In this document: one piece after another, positions 1-8,409 of the stretch
How positions within the stretch are numbered: the first letter of the stretch is position 1
How the letters are laid out: each line of letters begins with the position of its first letter
Assembly: GCA_025769875.1 (NCBI GenBank)
Contig: JAGFNK010001127.1
Span: 1-14,575, forward strand
DNA length: 14,575 bases
Reading direction: 5' to 3'
Source of the DNA: Russula earlei
Lineage: Eukaryota > Basidiomycota > Agaricomycetes > Russulales > Russulaceae
Made by a program: the position numbers and the translations under genes
The notes under the pieces: generated by a model
Told to the model about the DNA's origin: nothing
Databases searched by the model: none
The model's input: the letters and a program-made list of their open reading frames with translations, nothing else

Positions 1-158
1 CTGAGCCCATGGGGCGGTGAAGTGTGTCCAAGAATGCAAATTAACTTCATAAGACTGAAGCTCCAAAGAGGAGGAGCACCTAGCGGGAACGCGAGAACGC
101 GTTTGTTCATTCGACTGCACTCAGGTTCACACAGATGATAAGGGAAAAACAGGGCAAC

Positions 159-164
159 TTTATT
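159..164 (-). terminator. Poly(A) signal in left outer arm
   Basis: AATAAA on the minus strand, in the same place as 6636-6641 in the right arm. It lies downstream of the TATA-like box and candidate intron of the arm, as expected for an RNA polymerase II transcript or an LTR. Confidence 0.5.
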
Positions 165-904
165 CAAGATTGTAGCAGATACAGGTGGGAACTAAGGCTA
201 AGGGACAGGAAAGCACAAAAGACAGGCATATGAAAGGAAATCTAGACGTGAGAAGGGGACCGAAGCTGGACAACGCGAGGTATCGAGTCGTGGTCTCCAG
301 CGGCTGTGGTAGTGGCGTGTGGCGATTTGTGAACGATGGCCGAGGCCAGGTGTGGTGACGAGGGGTGTGGTCGAGTCGCGACGCGAGGAGGGGGAGACGA
401 TGCAAAGGAGAGGCTGGAGGGGGGATAGGGAGAGTGCTGGTGGGTGGTCGCTTGGGCGCTGATGGCGCTGCCGAACGCGATTGCGGGTGGGATGATTGGA
501 GAACTTGGATGGCAGATGCCAGGTAGAGGAGCGAGGGGGCGTGGAAGTAGAAAGGGAGAGGGAAGACGGCGGCAGGCTGGGAAATGGACGCATAGGCGGC
601 GTGCAGATCTCTGACTAACAAAGTGAGAGTCTAGTAAAAAAAGGGGAGAAAAGCATACCGAAATGTACAGTAGCAACACCGTCCGATGGCAACGAAGACG
701 GCGGCGTGGTACGGGGCTCTTCGGCTGTGCATTGGGACTCGTCGGTGCATGGTGAAGGCGGGGGCGTTGAGGGCGAGGGCGTGCGGCGGTTGATGAGGGC
801 GAGGGTGGCGTGCTGGCGGCGACGATGATGATGATGTGAGGACGAAGAGGAGATGGCACGAAAGAATACGCACATATGTACTCTTGTAAGCGATTCGCGG
901 CCAG

Positions 905-912
905 CTATATAG
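905..912 (-). promoter_or_regulatory. TATA-like box in left outer arm
   Basis: The palindromic CTATATAG sits about 45 bases inside the start of the arm. The right arm has the slightly mutated CTATATGG at 5885-5892. It is a plausible core promoter for the repeat; there is no experimental support. Confidence 0.4.
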
Positions 913-994
913 CTGTGTGGGTGAGTCGATATCGAGGCCAGTGTCCCTTTGCGACATTTTTGCATGTCTTGTGGTCCGTGCAGTTTGTGCTGTA

Positions 995-1381
995 GTGAGT
1001 TCCCAGGCTTCTGCATTTACATAGGCATAGGACTCTTCCTCCCCATCCTCATCACTAGCAGGAAGGGATGTCTTGGAAGCCTGAGCTCATGGTTGTGATC
1101 GCTTCAGTCGAGTGGGAGTGCCTGAGCTGTCACTTTCATTTCCACCAGTTTTTTTTCAGGCAGCCTTCCTTTGGCCAGTAGTACATGTTGGTGCAGGCCG
1201 GCATTTTGAAGCATGTTGCTTCGAGCCCATGAGGGTTTAGGGGGTTGAAATGGAGGGGTAGAGCAAGGTATGGTGAGCAGCTTTGGGAAGGGAAGAACGC
1301 CCTGTCGTCGTCCTGGAGTAGGAGTGGACAGGGTGGATGGTTGATGAATAAGCCACATGACTCTTTACATGCTCGCTTTAC
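995..1381 (-). pseudogene. Inverted, truncated 5' copy of the SAM-like gene (left inner arm)
   Basis: On the minus strand this repeats 2868-3255 of the plus strand: the promoter region, the ATG context and most of exon 1 of the gene at 3018. The copy has drifted: the TATAAA of the right arm reads TGTAAA here, a base is missing after the conserved EKKLVEMK segment, and a TGA interrupts the reading frame near 1090. The match stops abruptly at 995, about 40 bases before the outer arm begins (955-994 is unmatched junction sequence). It looks like a dead duplicate, or one arm of an inverted duplication flanking the transposase gene. The 1382-1640 stretch beyond it holds nothing I can identify. Confidence 0.8.
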
Positions 1382-1640
1382 ACAACAACAGGGCCCACAC
1401 ATGAGGCACCCGTGCAGGCGTCGTAGTGAGTTCATAGACATTGGTGAGAACATGGGGAGCAGGTTGTAGGGGGAATGGCCAGCACAGCTGATTTCATGGC
1501 CAGCAGCCATGAGTGGTGGGGGTCTCCCGCTGCTCGGGGCAGCAGTTGGCTTGGGGTCCAATGATGTTCAAGGCCAGAATGGTAGCTTTGCAAGGTACAA
1601 TACAGTACAACAAGGGGACACCACAGTAACTTGGAAAAAG

Positions 1641-2818
1641 TCAGATATAGCGACATTTGTGGAACCAACCTGCTGCGTCATCCGACGTAACAGAGAATGC
1701 TGCCCTATACAGGAAAACCCACACATTGGTATCATCACCACCCAAGTCAGCACGAGCCACACCCCCATTCCTGACAAAGGTAGGCCTTGATCTTTGAAAA
1801 TGCGAGTTCGATTGGATTAAAATCAGGAGAGTATGGTGGCAGGTAAAGGAGCCAACATCCCCTTCATCAAATGAGCAATACATCAGCATGAGAAAACAAT
1901 ATAATACCTTTCTTCGACCATTTGGAGTATTTGTGGACTTCTATGAATGTGCGCATGTTGTCCATGATCAATACTGAGTTCTTGCCAGGGAAGGGATTCA
2001 TTTTCGAAAGTAGACCTTGGATGAAGCCGGTAAATAGTTCAGATGTGAAAGAACCCTCAACCAGCTGGCTATAGATGATGCCATCGAGCGAGAGTGCTGG
2101 GAGAAGCGAATAACTGGATACTTTGTATTCTAGTCTGTTGTAGATATAGATAGCAGGACACACCGTTTTCCTCGAAATGAAAAAGCTCTTCCTTACCGCT
2201 GCTTGCCCTGACATCGCCCATGCTCGCCCTCGAAGGTCAGTTCAGGCGATCAAAGGAGCTTTTGTCCACAAAAACCGCCTGCTCTGCGGTATAGGTGATG
2301 CCAAAGGTATACCGATACTGAAGGTGCAGGTCCTCGTTGCACTCTAGTGCATTTTTGCTCAGCTGGGCAAGTCAGTGCACTTGAGTGTGAACTCAAGGTG
2401 AAATGAATTACCTTCTTCATTGTGAAGCCACTCCTTCTCAGGGTATGCCATATAGTTGTCAATGATACCTCAACGCCAGTCCTTTCTCTTAAAATATCTC
2501 TCAGCTCGTCAAGATAGGCATCCGGAGTATGGACGATGGTGCCTTGAAGAAACTAGCCAATATGCACCACAGAATGAACTAGAGAATGTGGGGAACTAAC
2601 TCACTTGTACTTCCTGCATTGTAAGGATTCTATTTGCTGGTTGGAGTAGACTGTTTGGGTGATTGGCTGTTCCACGAGATCTGAAATTGGCCACAATGCG
2701 CTCTATAGTATGACTGAGGAACTCCAGTGTGATGGGTGATATCGTCAAGGGTCAATCTTGAAGACATGTGTAAGATAATCCAGCGTGCATCATCAGACAA
2801 TGCCTGGCCATGTGGCAT
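1641..2818 (-). pseudogene. Decayed DDE_3 (Tc1/mariner-like) transposase gene with four introns
   Basis: The likely start is the ATG at 2818 (MPHGQALSDDARW), leading into a helix-turn-helix DNA-binding region. Next come TTIWHTLRRSGFTMKK (about 2413-2465), the first catalytic Asp in VFVDKSSFDR (about 2253-2282), YSLLPALSLDGI (about 2080-2113), the second Asp in VLIMDN (about 1962-1979), and the DDE glutamate in [13 protein letters not shown] (1804-1842). The C-terminus GWFHKCRYI ends at the stop at 1641. Four GT-AG introns restore the expected order: 2553-2604, 2363-2411, 2114-2163 and 1862-1907. Single-base frameshifts remain near 2706, 2237, 2170, 1953 and 1762, so the gene is dead. Family members cut and paste DNA by a DDE nuclease. 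The usual FVDES reads FVDKS here; the aspartate itself is kept. Family recognition is from motifs, not a search. Confidence 0.85.
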
Positions 2819-3017
2819 ATGTTTAGTTGAGTTGAGTGTGTGATGAAAAGCATGATGTAAAGAAAGCGTAAAGCGAGTGTATAAAGAGTCATGTGGCTTA
2901 TTCATCAACTGTCCACCTGTCCACTCCTACTCCAGGACGATGACAGGGTGTTCTTCCCTTCCCAGAGCTGCTCACCATACCTTACTCTACCCCTCCATTT
3001 CAACCCCCTAAACCCTC
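2819..3017. promoter_or_regulatory. Divergent promoter between transposase and SAM-like gene
   Basis: The two start codons (2818 on minus, 3018 on plus) point away from each other across about 200 bases. TATAAA at 2880-2885 on plus lies about 130 bases before the plus-strand ATG. The right inner repeat arm begins inside this region at 2868, so most of the promoter is duplicated in inverted form at 1245-1381. An upstream in-frame-less ATG at 2891 exists, but its ORF runs into a stop and does not match exon 1. Confidence 0.45.
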
Positions 3018-3255
3018 ATGGGCTCGAAGCAACAGTGCTTCAAAACGCCTGGCCTGCACCGACACGTACTACTGGCCAAAGGAAGGCTGCCTGAAAAAAA
3101 ACTGGTGGAAATGAAAAGTGACAGCTCAGGCACTCCCACTCGACCAAAGCGATCACAACCACAAGCTCAGGCTTCCAAGACATCCCTTCCTGCTATTGAT
3201 GAGGATGGGGAGGAAGAGTCCTATGCCTATGTAAATGCAGAAGCCGGGGAACTCA
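2868..3255 (+). repeat. Right arm of inner inverted repeat
   Basis: This matches the minus strand of 995-1381 over its full length. It begins in the divergent promoter (GTAAAGCGAG) and ends inside exon 1 of the gene at 3018, where that gene's reading frame continues unbroken past 3255. This arm therefore looks like the parent copy, and the left arm like a truncated duplicate. Confidence 0.85.
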
Positions 3256-4655
3256 GTCCACTGGACATATATACTCTTGCAGATGACGGTAAACGCGCCT
3301 CACCCATCGGACCCATAGAAGGGAGTGATGCTTCAATTGAAGAGGAAGGTGTGCAAATAATGATGAATTGACCCCTTTCGCCGGTGACTAGTGACCCCAG
3401 GCCAGTCCAACAATCAACCTCACATTTGATGTCCCATACAAAAATGCGTCTCGGGAACTTGCTGTCGAATCTGACATCTCATTTTCAGATCTTCTTGTCC
3501 AAATTGCAGGCCAAAATGGAAATGAGCATCGTCTGTCTATCGCACATCGGATACATCCTTCCCTGGATGGTGCCCAAGATGGGCAAGCCTGTTGCAAAGT
3601 TGCTTGAAGATGGAGCTTCCTTTCAAAAGCTAATCGAGCATGTGTGGAACCATATCGATGAACAGAAGGCGAAAAACCGTGGAAAGGGCAAAGTCAAGCC
3701 TTTCAGCATCCAGATTGTTGATACCTCTGAACCAGGCACAGAAAAGGTGCGCCTAAATGCTACTCTGCATAATTTCATCTGACGATTTCTCGACGGAAGG
3801 GTCCAGGGAAAAGAAAGACCCAGGTACAGTCAGCACCCTCAAATGCACTTTCGGATCTCCCTGGCCAAGAACAACATGAACTTTTAAAGCTCTTGACTGA
3901 TAAACACCAGTGCGAAAAGCACAATATGCCATGCTATGCGCAAATGAATGGCGTACACTACCAGTACATGATGGAGGATCTGAGCATTTGGGCCTCCTTG
4001 TTGGTACACACCATTGTTTTCTTTTGGATCTTCATAGCTTAAAACCACCTTTGCAGGCACGTCACCTTGCAACAGTTGATACTCCCCCAGACAAACTGAA
4101 TCTCACGGACAAATGCTTTCAACAGGTGAAAGTCAGGAACCGGGAAACATCGGGACCACCCCCTTCCAATATGTTGGGCTCCATGCCAAACCCTAGCCAC
4201 ACGGTGGCTGGATTGTCCTCTGATCCACCCCAATGGGCACAAATGATGATGATGATGCTGGGTGGCGCCTTTGCCAACAATGTTAATGGTTCGAACTCCC
4301 ATCGCTTACCTCGCTCTGAAAACATCGTTCCCTTTACTCCGAACCCTGGGTCTTCGCCGCCCCAGTCAAAGCTGCACCACATCCGATAGGAACATCACCT
4401 ACCCTGACCTGAGGGAGTGGCTCCGTCCTATTGAAGAGCACCCTGTCCGAAATAAATATGGTCGAAGATCTCTCACAGTATGCTGACATCCTTGTAGAAA
4501 CCCACAAACTTTATACGATTGAAGACATCGTACCACTCACTCGCAGTGAGCTGGCAGATGTTGGTGGCATGGAATTTGGGACAGCCTCACGGATTTTGCG
4601 CTTTGCAGTGGAGGATGCATCAGCTATGGAGAAAAATAAGAAGGCTCGATTTTAA
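3018..4655 (+). pseudogene. Decayed multi-exon gene with SAM-like C-terminal domain
   Basis: Exon 1 (3018-3350) is charged and low-complexity (DEDGEEESYAY). After intron 3351-3400, exon 2 reads TINLTFDVPYKNASRELAVE and then, following a one-base frameshift near 3512, LPWMVPKMGKPVAKLLED. Intron 3747-3799 has a CTGAC branch site. Exon 3 ends WASLL with a Cys/His-containing segment (CEKHNMPC). Intron 4004-4056 leads to HLATVDTPPDKLNLTDK and a Met run. Two more frameshifts (between about 4340 and 4395, and near 4459) separate this from the C-terminal helical region: YPDLREWLRPIEEHP, then LTRSELADVGGMEFGTA and SRILRFAVEDA, which resembles a SAM domain (about 4404-4625). All three introns obey GT-AG and restore frame. 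I recognise this as a multicopy mushroom-type family of unknown function; it is not established that it belongs to a transposon. Confidence 0.7.
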
Positions 4656-4721
4656 GAATATACTAACACTTTTCTATACTAGACTTGGATATATGGACAC
4701 TATTGTCAAGGCAGTTGACTC

Positions 4722-4885
4722 TTTCACCATCTCCCCTTTCAAGAGCAGGCAGATCCCTAGTGAATACCTCTGTGAGCAGTCGTGATTATGAAGGTACCAG
4801 GGTCCTATCTGGAAGCCTCTCCATGCTGAAAGCAAGGCCACTCTTTCGCCATCCTCCCCTTTAAGAGTAAGCGGATCTCTTCCTT
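4722..4885 (+). repeat. Diverged direct repeat pair about 121 bp apart
   Basis: Two related blocks, near 4722-4758 and 4843-4880, share CTCTTTC[AG]CCAT, CTCCCCTTT, AAGAG and GATC in the same order, with small indels. It may be an old tandem duplication. No coding meaning is evident. Confidence 0.5.
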
Positions 4886-4992
4886 TCCTCCCTCTCCTCG
4901 CTGCCGGCCATCCCTGTTGTACGTGTGCCTGGGATGTAGCTGATGTATCGCCCTCAACATCCCTGTAGCCTGCGACGGAAGTCTTTAGCACG

Positions 4993-5253
4993 TCACAGGG
5001 TAGCTGGTACCATCAGTTCGTGCCCTGTGCATCTCGCTCTTTTCTTTTTTTCTGCATCTTCGCCCCATGCCGAGTGGTGCAATTGCACGAGGCTGTCAGG
5101 GGCGGCCCTAGGTCCTGTGGCCTCATTGCGCCCATCGCGCACGGACACCCGAGCGTGCCCCTTCGCCGTCGAATGCCCTTTTTTGTTGTCAGATGGGACA
5201 TTCCCCTCATTCATGTGCTGGTAGGAATAAGCCAGCTGAACCACGAACGCCAT
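4993..5253 (-). CDS. Weak hypothetical ORF, 86 aa
   Basis: An ATG in a fair context (AACAATGG) opens an 86-codon frame on minus, with a charged, basic product (many K, R, H) and no recognisable domain, signal peptide or membrane segment. A TATA-like GATATATTAC lies upstream, near 5320. Without a homologue this may be chance; it sits in a transposon-rich gap. Low confidence. Confidence 0.15.
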   Translation of the reverse strand: MAFVVQLAYSYQHMNEGNVPSDNKKGHSTAKGHARVSVRDGRNEATGPRAAPDSLVQLHHSAWGEDAEKKKRARCTGHELMVPATL

Positions 5254-5395
5254 TGTTCAGTCGTCGTGTGCCCTCCGACAGACCGACAGAGAGCCTGAGG
5301 CGCAGTCTTTTGACTGGGGTAATATATCACACAAGGGAAGCATTTTTCTAGCAATGACCTAACTCTTTTTTATTTGACTGGTTATACGCGTGGTG

Positions 5396-5801
5396 TCAGT
5401 TCGCGTTCTCCCCAGATTCCTCAGAAAGACCGCCTTGCGGTCGACGACCCTCATCCACCTTCCCACCCGAATGGTCGGCTGTGCCGCCCAAACGAAAGCT
5501 CGAACTTGAGGTATCGAGCTCGCCCGGTTGCAGCGTCATGGTGCTCATCCTGCACCTGAGATTGTGCCGCGGAACCACTGGTAAGTGAATCAGTCTTGAA
5601 TTGCGACTGAAAGACAGAAAACTCACCCATAAAGTGACCGCGAGCGGAGCGCGCTGGACGACGGACTTGAAGATGTTGGCATATGGCATGTTCAACCTCA
5701 AGAGCAAGAGAATGGGCTAGGTGAAGGTGAGGTGGGTGTGAGAAGCGACGTACAGTGTCCAAGTGATGTGTGGCAGCAAGGAAGCAACTCAAAAAAAACA
5801 A
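5396..5801 (-). CDS. Possible spliced hypothetical ORF
   Basis: A first frame on minus (5801 to 5627) ends at a good fungal donor, GTGAGT. A 49-nt candidate intron (5578-5626) with a CTGAT branch-like site and a TACCAG acceptor joins it to the frame beginning VVPRHNLRCRMSTMTLQ, which continues to the stop at 5396. The second part is acidic and Gly/Ser-rich (LDTSSSSFRLGGTADHSGG). No family is recognised. The same bases also contain GTAAGT on plus (5581), so the strand is ambiguous. The left end abuts the right outer arm. Confidence 0.22.
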
Positions 5802-5841
5802 GCGTACGCGTATGTGCCACCGACTCGCTCAGCTGTTCGCA

Positions 5842-6798
5842 TTCGCAAAGGCGCACTGGCCTCGATGTCGACTCACCCACACAGCTATATGGCTGGCCGC
5901 GAATCGCTTACAAGAGTACATATGTGCGTATTCCTTTCGTGCCATCTCCTCTTCGTCCTCACATCATCATCATCGTCGCCGCCAGCACGCCACCCTCGCC
6001 CCCATCAACCGCCGCACGCCCTCGCCCTCAACTGCCCCCGCCTTCACCATGCACCGATGAGTCCCAACGCACAGCCGAAGAGCCCCGTACCACGCCGCCG
6101 TCTTCGTTGCCATCGGACGGTGTTGCTACTGTACATTTCGGTATGCTTTTCTCCCCTTTTTTACTAGACTCTCACTTTGTTAGTCAGAGATCTGCACGCC
6201 GCCTATGCGTCCATTTCCCAGCCTGCCGCCAGTCTTCCCTCTCCCTTTCTACTTCCACGCCCCCTCGCTCCTCTACCTCGCATCTGCCATCCAAGTTCTC
6301 CAATCATCCCACCCGCAATCGCGTTCGGCAGCGCCATCAGCGCCCAAGCGACCACCCACCAGCACTCTCCCTATCCCCCCTCCAGCCTCTCCTTTGCATC
6401 GTCTCCCCCTCCTCGCGTCGCGACTCGACCACACCCCTCGTCACCACACCTGGCCTCGGCCATCGTTCACAAATCGCCACACGCCACTACCACAGCCGCT
6501 GGAGACCACGACTCGATACCTCGCGTTGTCCAGCTTCGGTCCCCTTCTCACGTCTAGATTTCCTTTCATATGCCTGTCTTTTGTGCTTTTCCTGTCCCTT
6601 AGCCTTAGTTCCCACCTGTATCTGCTACAATCTTGAATAAAGTTGCCCTGTTTTTCCCTTATCATCTGTGTGAACCTGAGTGCAGTCGAATGAACAAACG
6701 CGTTCTCGCGTTCCCGCTAGGTGCTCCTCCTCTTTGGAGCTTCAGTCTTATGAAGTCATTCTGCATTCTTGGACACACTTCACCGCCCCATGGGCTCA
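5842..6798 (+). repeat. Right arm of long outer inverted repeat
   Basis: This is the plus-strand counterpart of 1-954 in reverse orientation. It carries the TATA-like CTATATGG (5885-5892), a CATCATCATCAT microsatellite, a cytosine-rich body, a candidate intron (6141-6183, or to 6187; GTATGC donor, ACTAG branch-like site) and AATAAA at 6636-6641. The match is still perfect at 6798, where the left arm leaves the window, so the true end may lie beyond. A 302-codon proline-rich frame spans 5732-6640, but the left arm breaks the corresponding frame (for example an extra A here near 6233), which argues against a conserved protein. Confidence 0.85.
6636..6641 (+). terminator. Poly(A) signal in right outer arm
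   Basis: AATAAA, conserved in the left arm at 159-164 (minus). It supports transcription of the repeat in the same direction in both arms, that is, pointing away from the enclosed genes. Confidence 0.5.
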
Positions 6799-7490
6799 GG
6801 TGTGCACTTCCTGGGGGGGCTCCTTCCCGGCACACGACCGTGCTACTGTCACACGATATGAGGGAAACGACGTTGCACACCACAATGCTTGAGTCAAAAA
6901 CACTATGGGGCTGCCTCAAGACAGCCCATGGGTACAACATGAGGGAAAAATAATAGATATAGACCTGTGATTTTGAGTTGTAATTCATCTAATACACATG
7001 TGGAGGTGGCTTGAGTCCAGCTCCACCAATTCTCACTCAAATCTCATGAAAACAATGGGGCTGCCTAGCCCTCATTCAGGCGATTCAGGGACAATAAGTT
7101 TCATGTGAATTGAAGCTGTTTTGAGGGAGATATTCGCCCCGCACGTTTGAGAGGGTTTTCTGCGCCGATTTGGGTGGAATTCAAACTCCGCCAAGTGCGC
7201 TGAAAACGGCAATAATCTGTGTGGTCAGTCTCTGTCATCGAGGCGATTGATCCCCATCGGCCGATTATCGCCATGTAATGAGTAGACCGTTCCTATTTAA
7301 AATTTGGTGTCATATTTGTGGATGCACTTTATGTCTCGATTTATTCAATATAAATCCATGTATTAACATACGCCATTGTGTTAAGTTTATCCGAGTCTGC
7401 TAAGGCTAAATTGATTGGGCAAATTACTGTCGTTTTCACGTGACCTTGCACTTGCCATTTTTGGATGTCATTTCAAGTGTGAAATCAAAA
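6799..7490. other. AT-richer noncoding stretch
   Basis: No ORF with recognisable content, no RNA gene and no transposon motif is visible. Short echoes occur (ATGGGGCTGCCT at about 6903 and 7056), suggesting old, degraded repeat sequence. It leads directly into the tandem repeat at 7491. Confidence 0.5.
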
Positions 7491-7867
7491 CTGCTATATC
7501 TCAACAGTTTCTCAACAGATTGCCTTGAAACTTTGACAGTAGAACCTTATATACTGTATCTAGGTGCAGCTAAAATATGGGAGCATAATATTTAGTTCTT
7601 GAAATGTCGAATTTTGGGTGCTGACATGGGTGCAAAACTTTGAACTGCCATATCTCAACTGTTTCTCAATCGATTGACTTGAAACTTCGACAATGGGATC
7701 TCATGTACTTTATCTAGGTGCAGCCCAAGAGTTGGGGTCTAATTCTTAGTTCTTGAAGTTTTGATTTTTGGGTGTGATCTGAGTGCAAAATTTCGAACTG
7801 CCATATCTCAACCATTTCTCAATAGATTGCCTTGAAACTTGGACAGTAGAACCTTATATACTGTGTC
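7491..7867 (+). repeat. 153-154-bp tandem repeat, about 2.5 copies, cut by the LTR
   Basis: Copies start at 7491, 7645 and 7798, each with CTG[CT]CATATCTCAAC-like beginnings followed by TTTCTCAA, GATTG, CTTGAAACTT and TTAGTTCTTGAA at the same spacing. Copies one and two are complete; copy three stops after about 70 bases at 7867, exactly where the retrotransposon LTR starts. The array is diverged, so it is old. Copy one reads ACTGTATCTAGGTG where copy three is interrupted. Confidence 0.85.
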
Positions 7868-8040
7868 TGTCATGAACCATTCTCCGGAGAGGGCCCTTGA
7901 AGGACCCTTCCTTATAGGAGGAAACCCAGCCTCTATGGTGTCACCCTGTTCACACGAGCAAAAGGGGTGAGTAGAGGTGTCCACAATATCGCGTGCACAT
8001 TGTTGCACGAGCAATTCTCAGCACAATCGACATACAGCAA

Positions 8041-8290
8041 GCCCCACTTAAAGGCAACCCTTCTAGCAACAAAAGACAGTATTAGGGCCTTCCTAAGGGA
8101 CCCTTTAGGACGACCTCTAGGAGCTCTACAAGGAGTACTAACCTAGTATCAAGAGGCTCTACAACGCGTTATTAGATCAACTCTAATAACTATAGAACGA
8201 ACTATAAGGCAATACTAAGGACCTTAATAGAAGTATTAGGGTCGACTCTAAGGACCCTAATAGAACTATATAAGGGCCTTATAAGATGAA
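8041..8290 (+). repeat. U3 array of short GGNCC-centred palindromes
   Basis: This stretch is built from recurring short palindromic or near-palindromic words such as AGGGCCTT, AAGGGACCCTTT, TAAGGACCTTA, TAAGGACCCTAA and ATAAGGGCCTTAT, separated by short AT-rich spacers. Similar words occur at 7890-7910 (GAGGGCCCTT, AGGACCC). It may be a set of protein-binding sites, or it may be able to form many small hairpins. No factor can be named. Confidence 0.5.
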
Positions 8291-8409
8291 CACCATTCCC
8301 TAACCAAACTACAAGTCCTCAAATGACCGGCCCTAAACTAACTAACAGGAAATGAATCAGGTGCTCGCACGATGCACTAAAGCAGTGAACACGTGGACAA
8401 TGGAAGCTC

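Larger units (their letters stand above)
1..954 (-). repeat. Left arm of long outer inverted repeat (LTR-like, promoter-bearing)
   Basis: Read on the minus strand, this segment matches 5842-6798 on the plus strand almost base for base, with scattered substitutions and 1-nt indels. It starts (minus sense) near 954 and runs off the window at base 1. In order it shows a TATA-like CTATATAG (905-912), a pyrimidine- and proline-codon-rich body, a candidate GT-AG intron (donor GTATGC at 658, acceptor at 615 or 611), and AATAAA at 164-159. The long ORFs in it are not conserved in frame between the two arms, so I do not call a protein. It could be a solo LTR, the terminal repeat of a larger element, or a duplicated noncoding transcription unit. 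The left copy offers TGTCGC as a possible LTR-like start at 956; the other end lies outside the window. Confidence 0.85.
4656..5841. other. Segment without a confident gene
   Basis: Between the SAM-like pseudogene and the right outer arm I see only weak ORFs on minus (4993-5253, and 5396-5801 with a candidate intron) and a small diverged direct repeat at 4722-4885. No domain, RNA gene or transposon motif is recognisable. The sequence has no counterpart next to the left outer arm. Confidence 0.5.

Noticed and set aside
820..836. ATGATGATGATG run (also near 4243-4258)
   Set aside because: A simple trinucleotide microsatellite in unrelated contexts; it gives His, Met or Ile runs depending on frame and has no clear function.
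1245..1469. Plus-strand ORF across the left inner arm
   Set aside because: It is antisense to the exon 1 copy and crosses the arm boundary; it is not conserved in the other arm.
995..3255. Inner inverted arms as simple terminal inverted repeats of the transposase element
   Set aside because: The right arm lies inside a gene whose frame continues past the arm's end, and no matching target-site duplication or continuation of the interrupted gene is seen on the left. A partial inverted duplication fits better.
4656..5841. tRNA or small RNA gene
   Set aside because: No cloverleaf-like pairing, or A- and B-box pair in proper spacing, was found by eye.
5732..6640. 302-codon proline-rich ORF on plus, and similar ORFs in the left arm
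   Set aside because: The frame is not kept between the two near-identical arms (1-nt indels shift it), several overlapping frames are open because the sequence is stop-poor and cytosine-rich, and no domain is visible.
8041..8290. CRISPR-like array
   Set aside because: The repeats are short palindromic words with irregular spacing and no constant repeat or spacer length, in a eukaryotic LTR.
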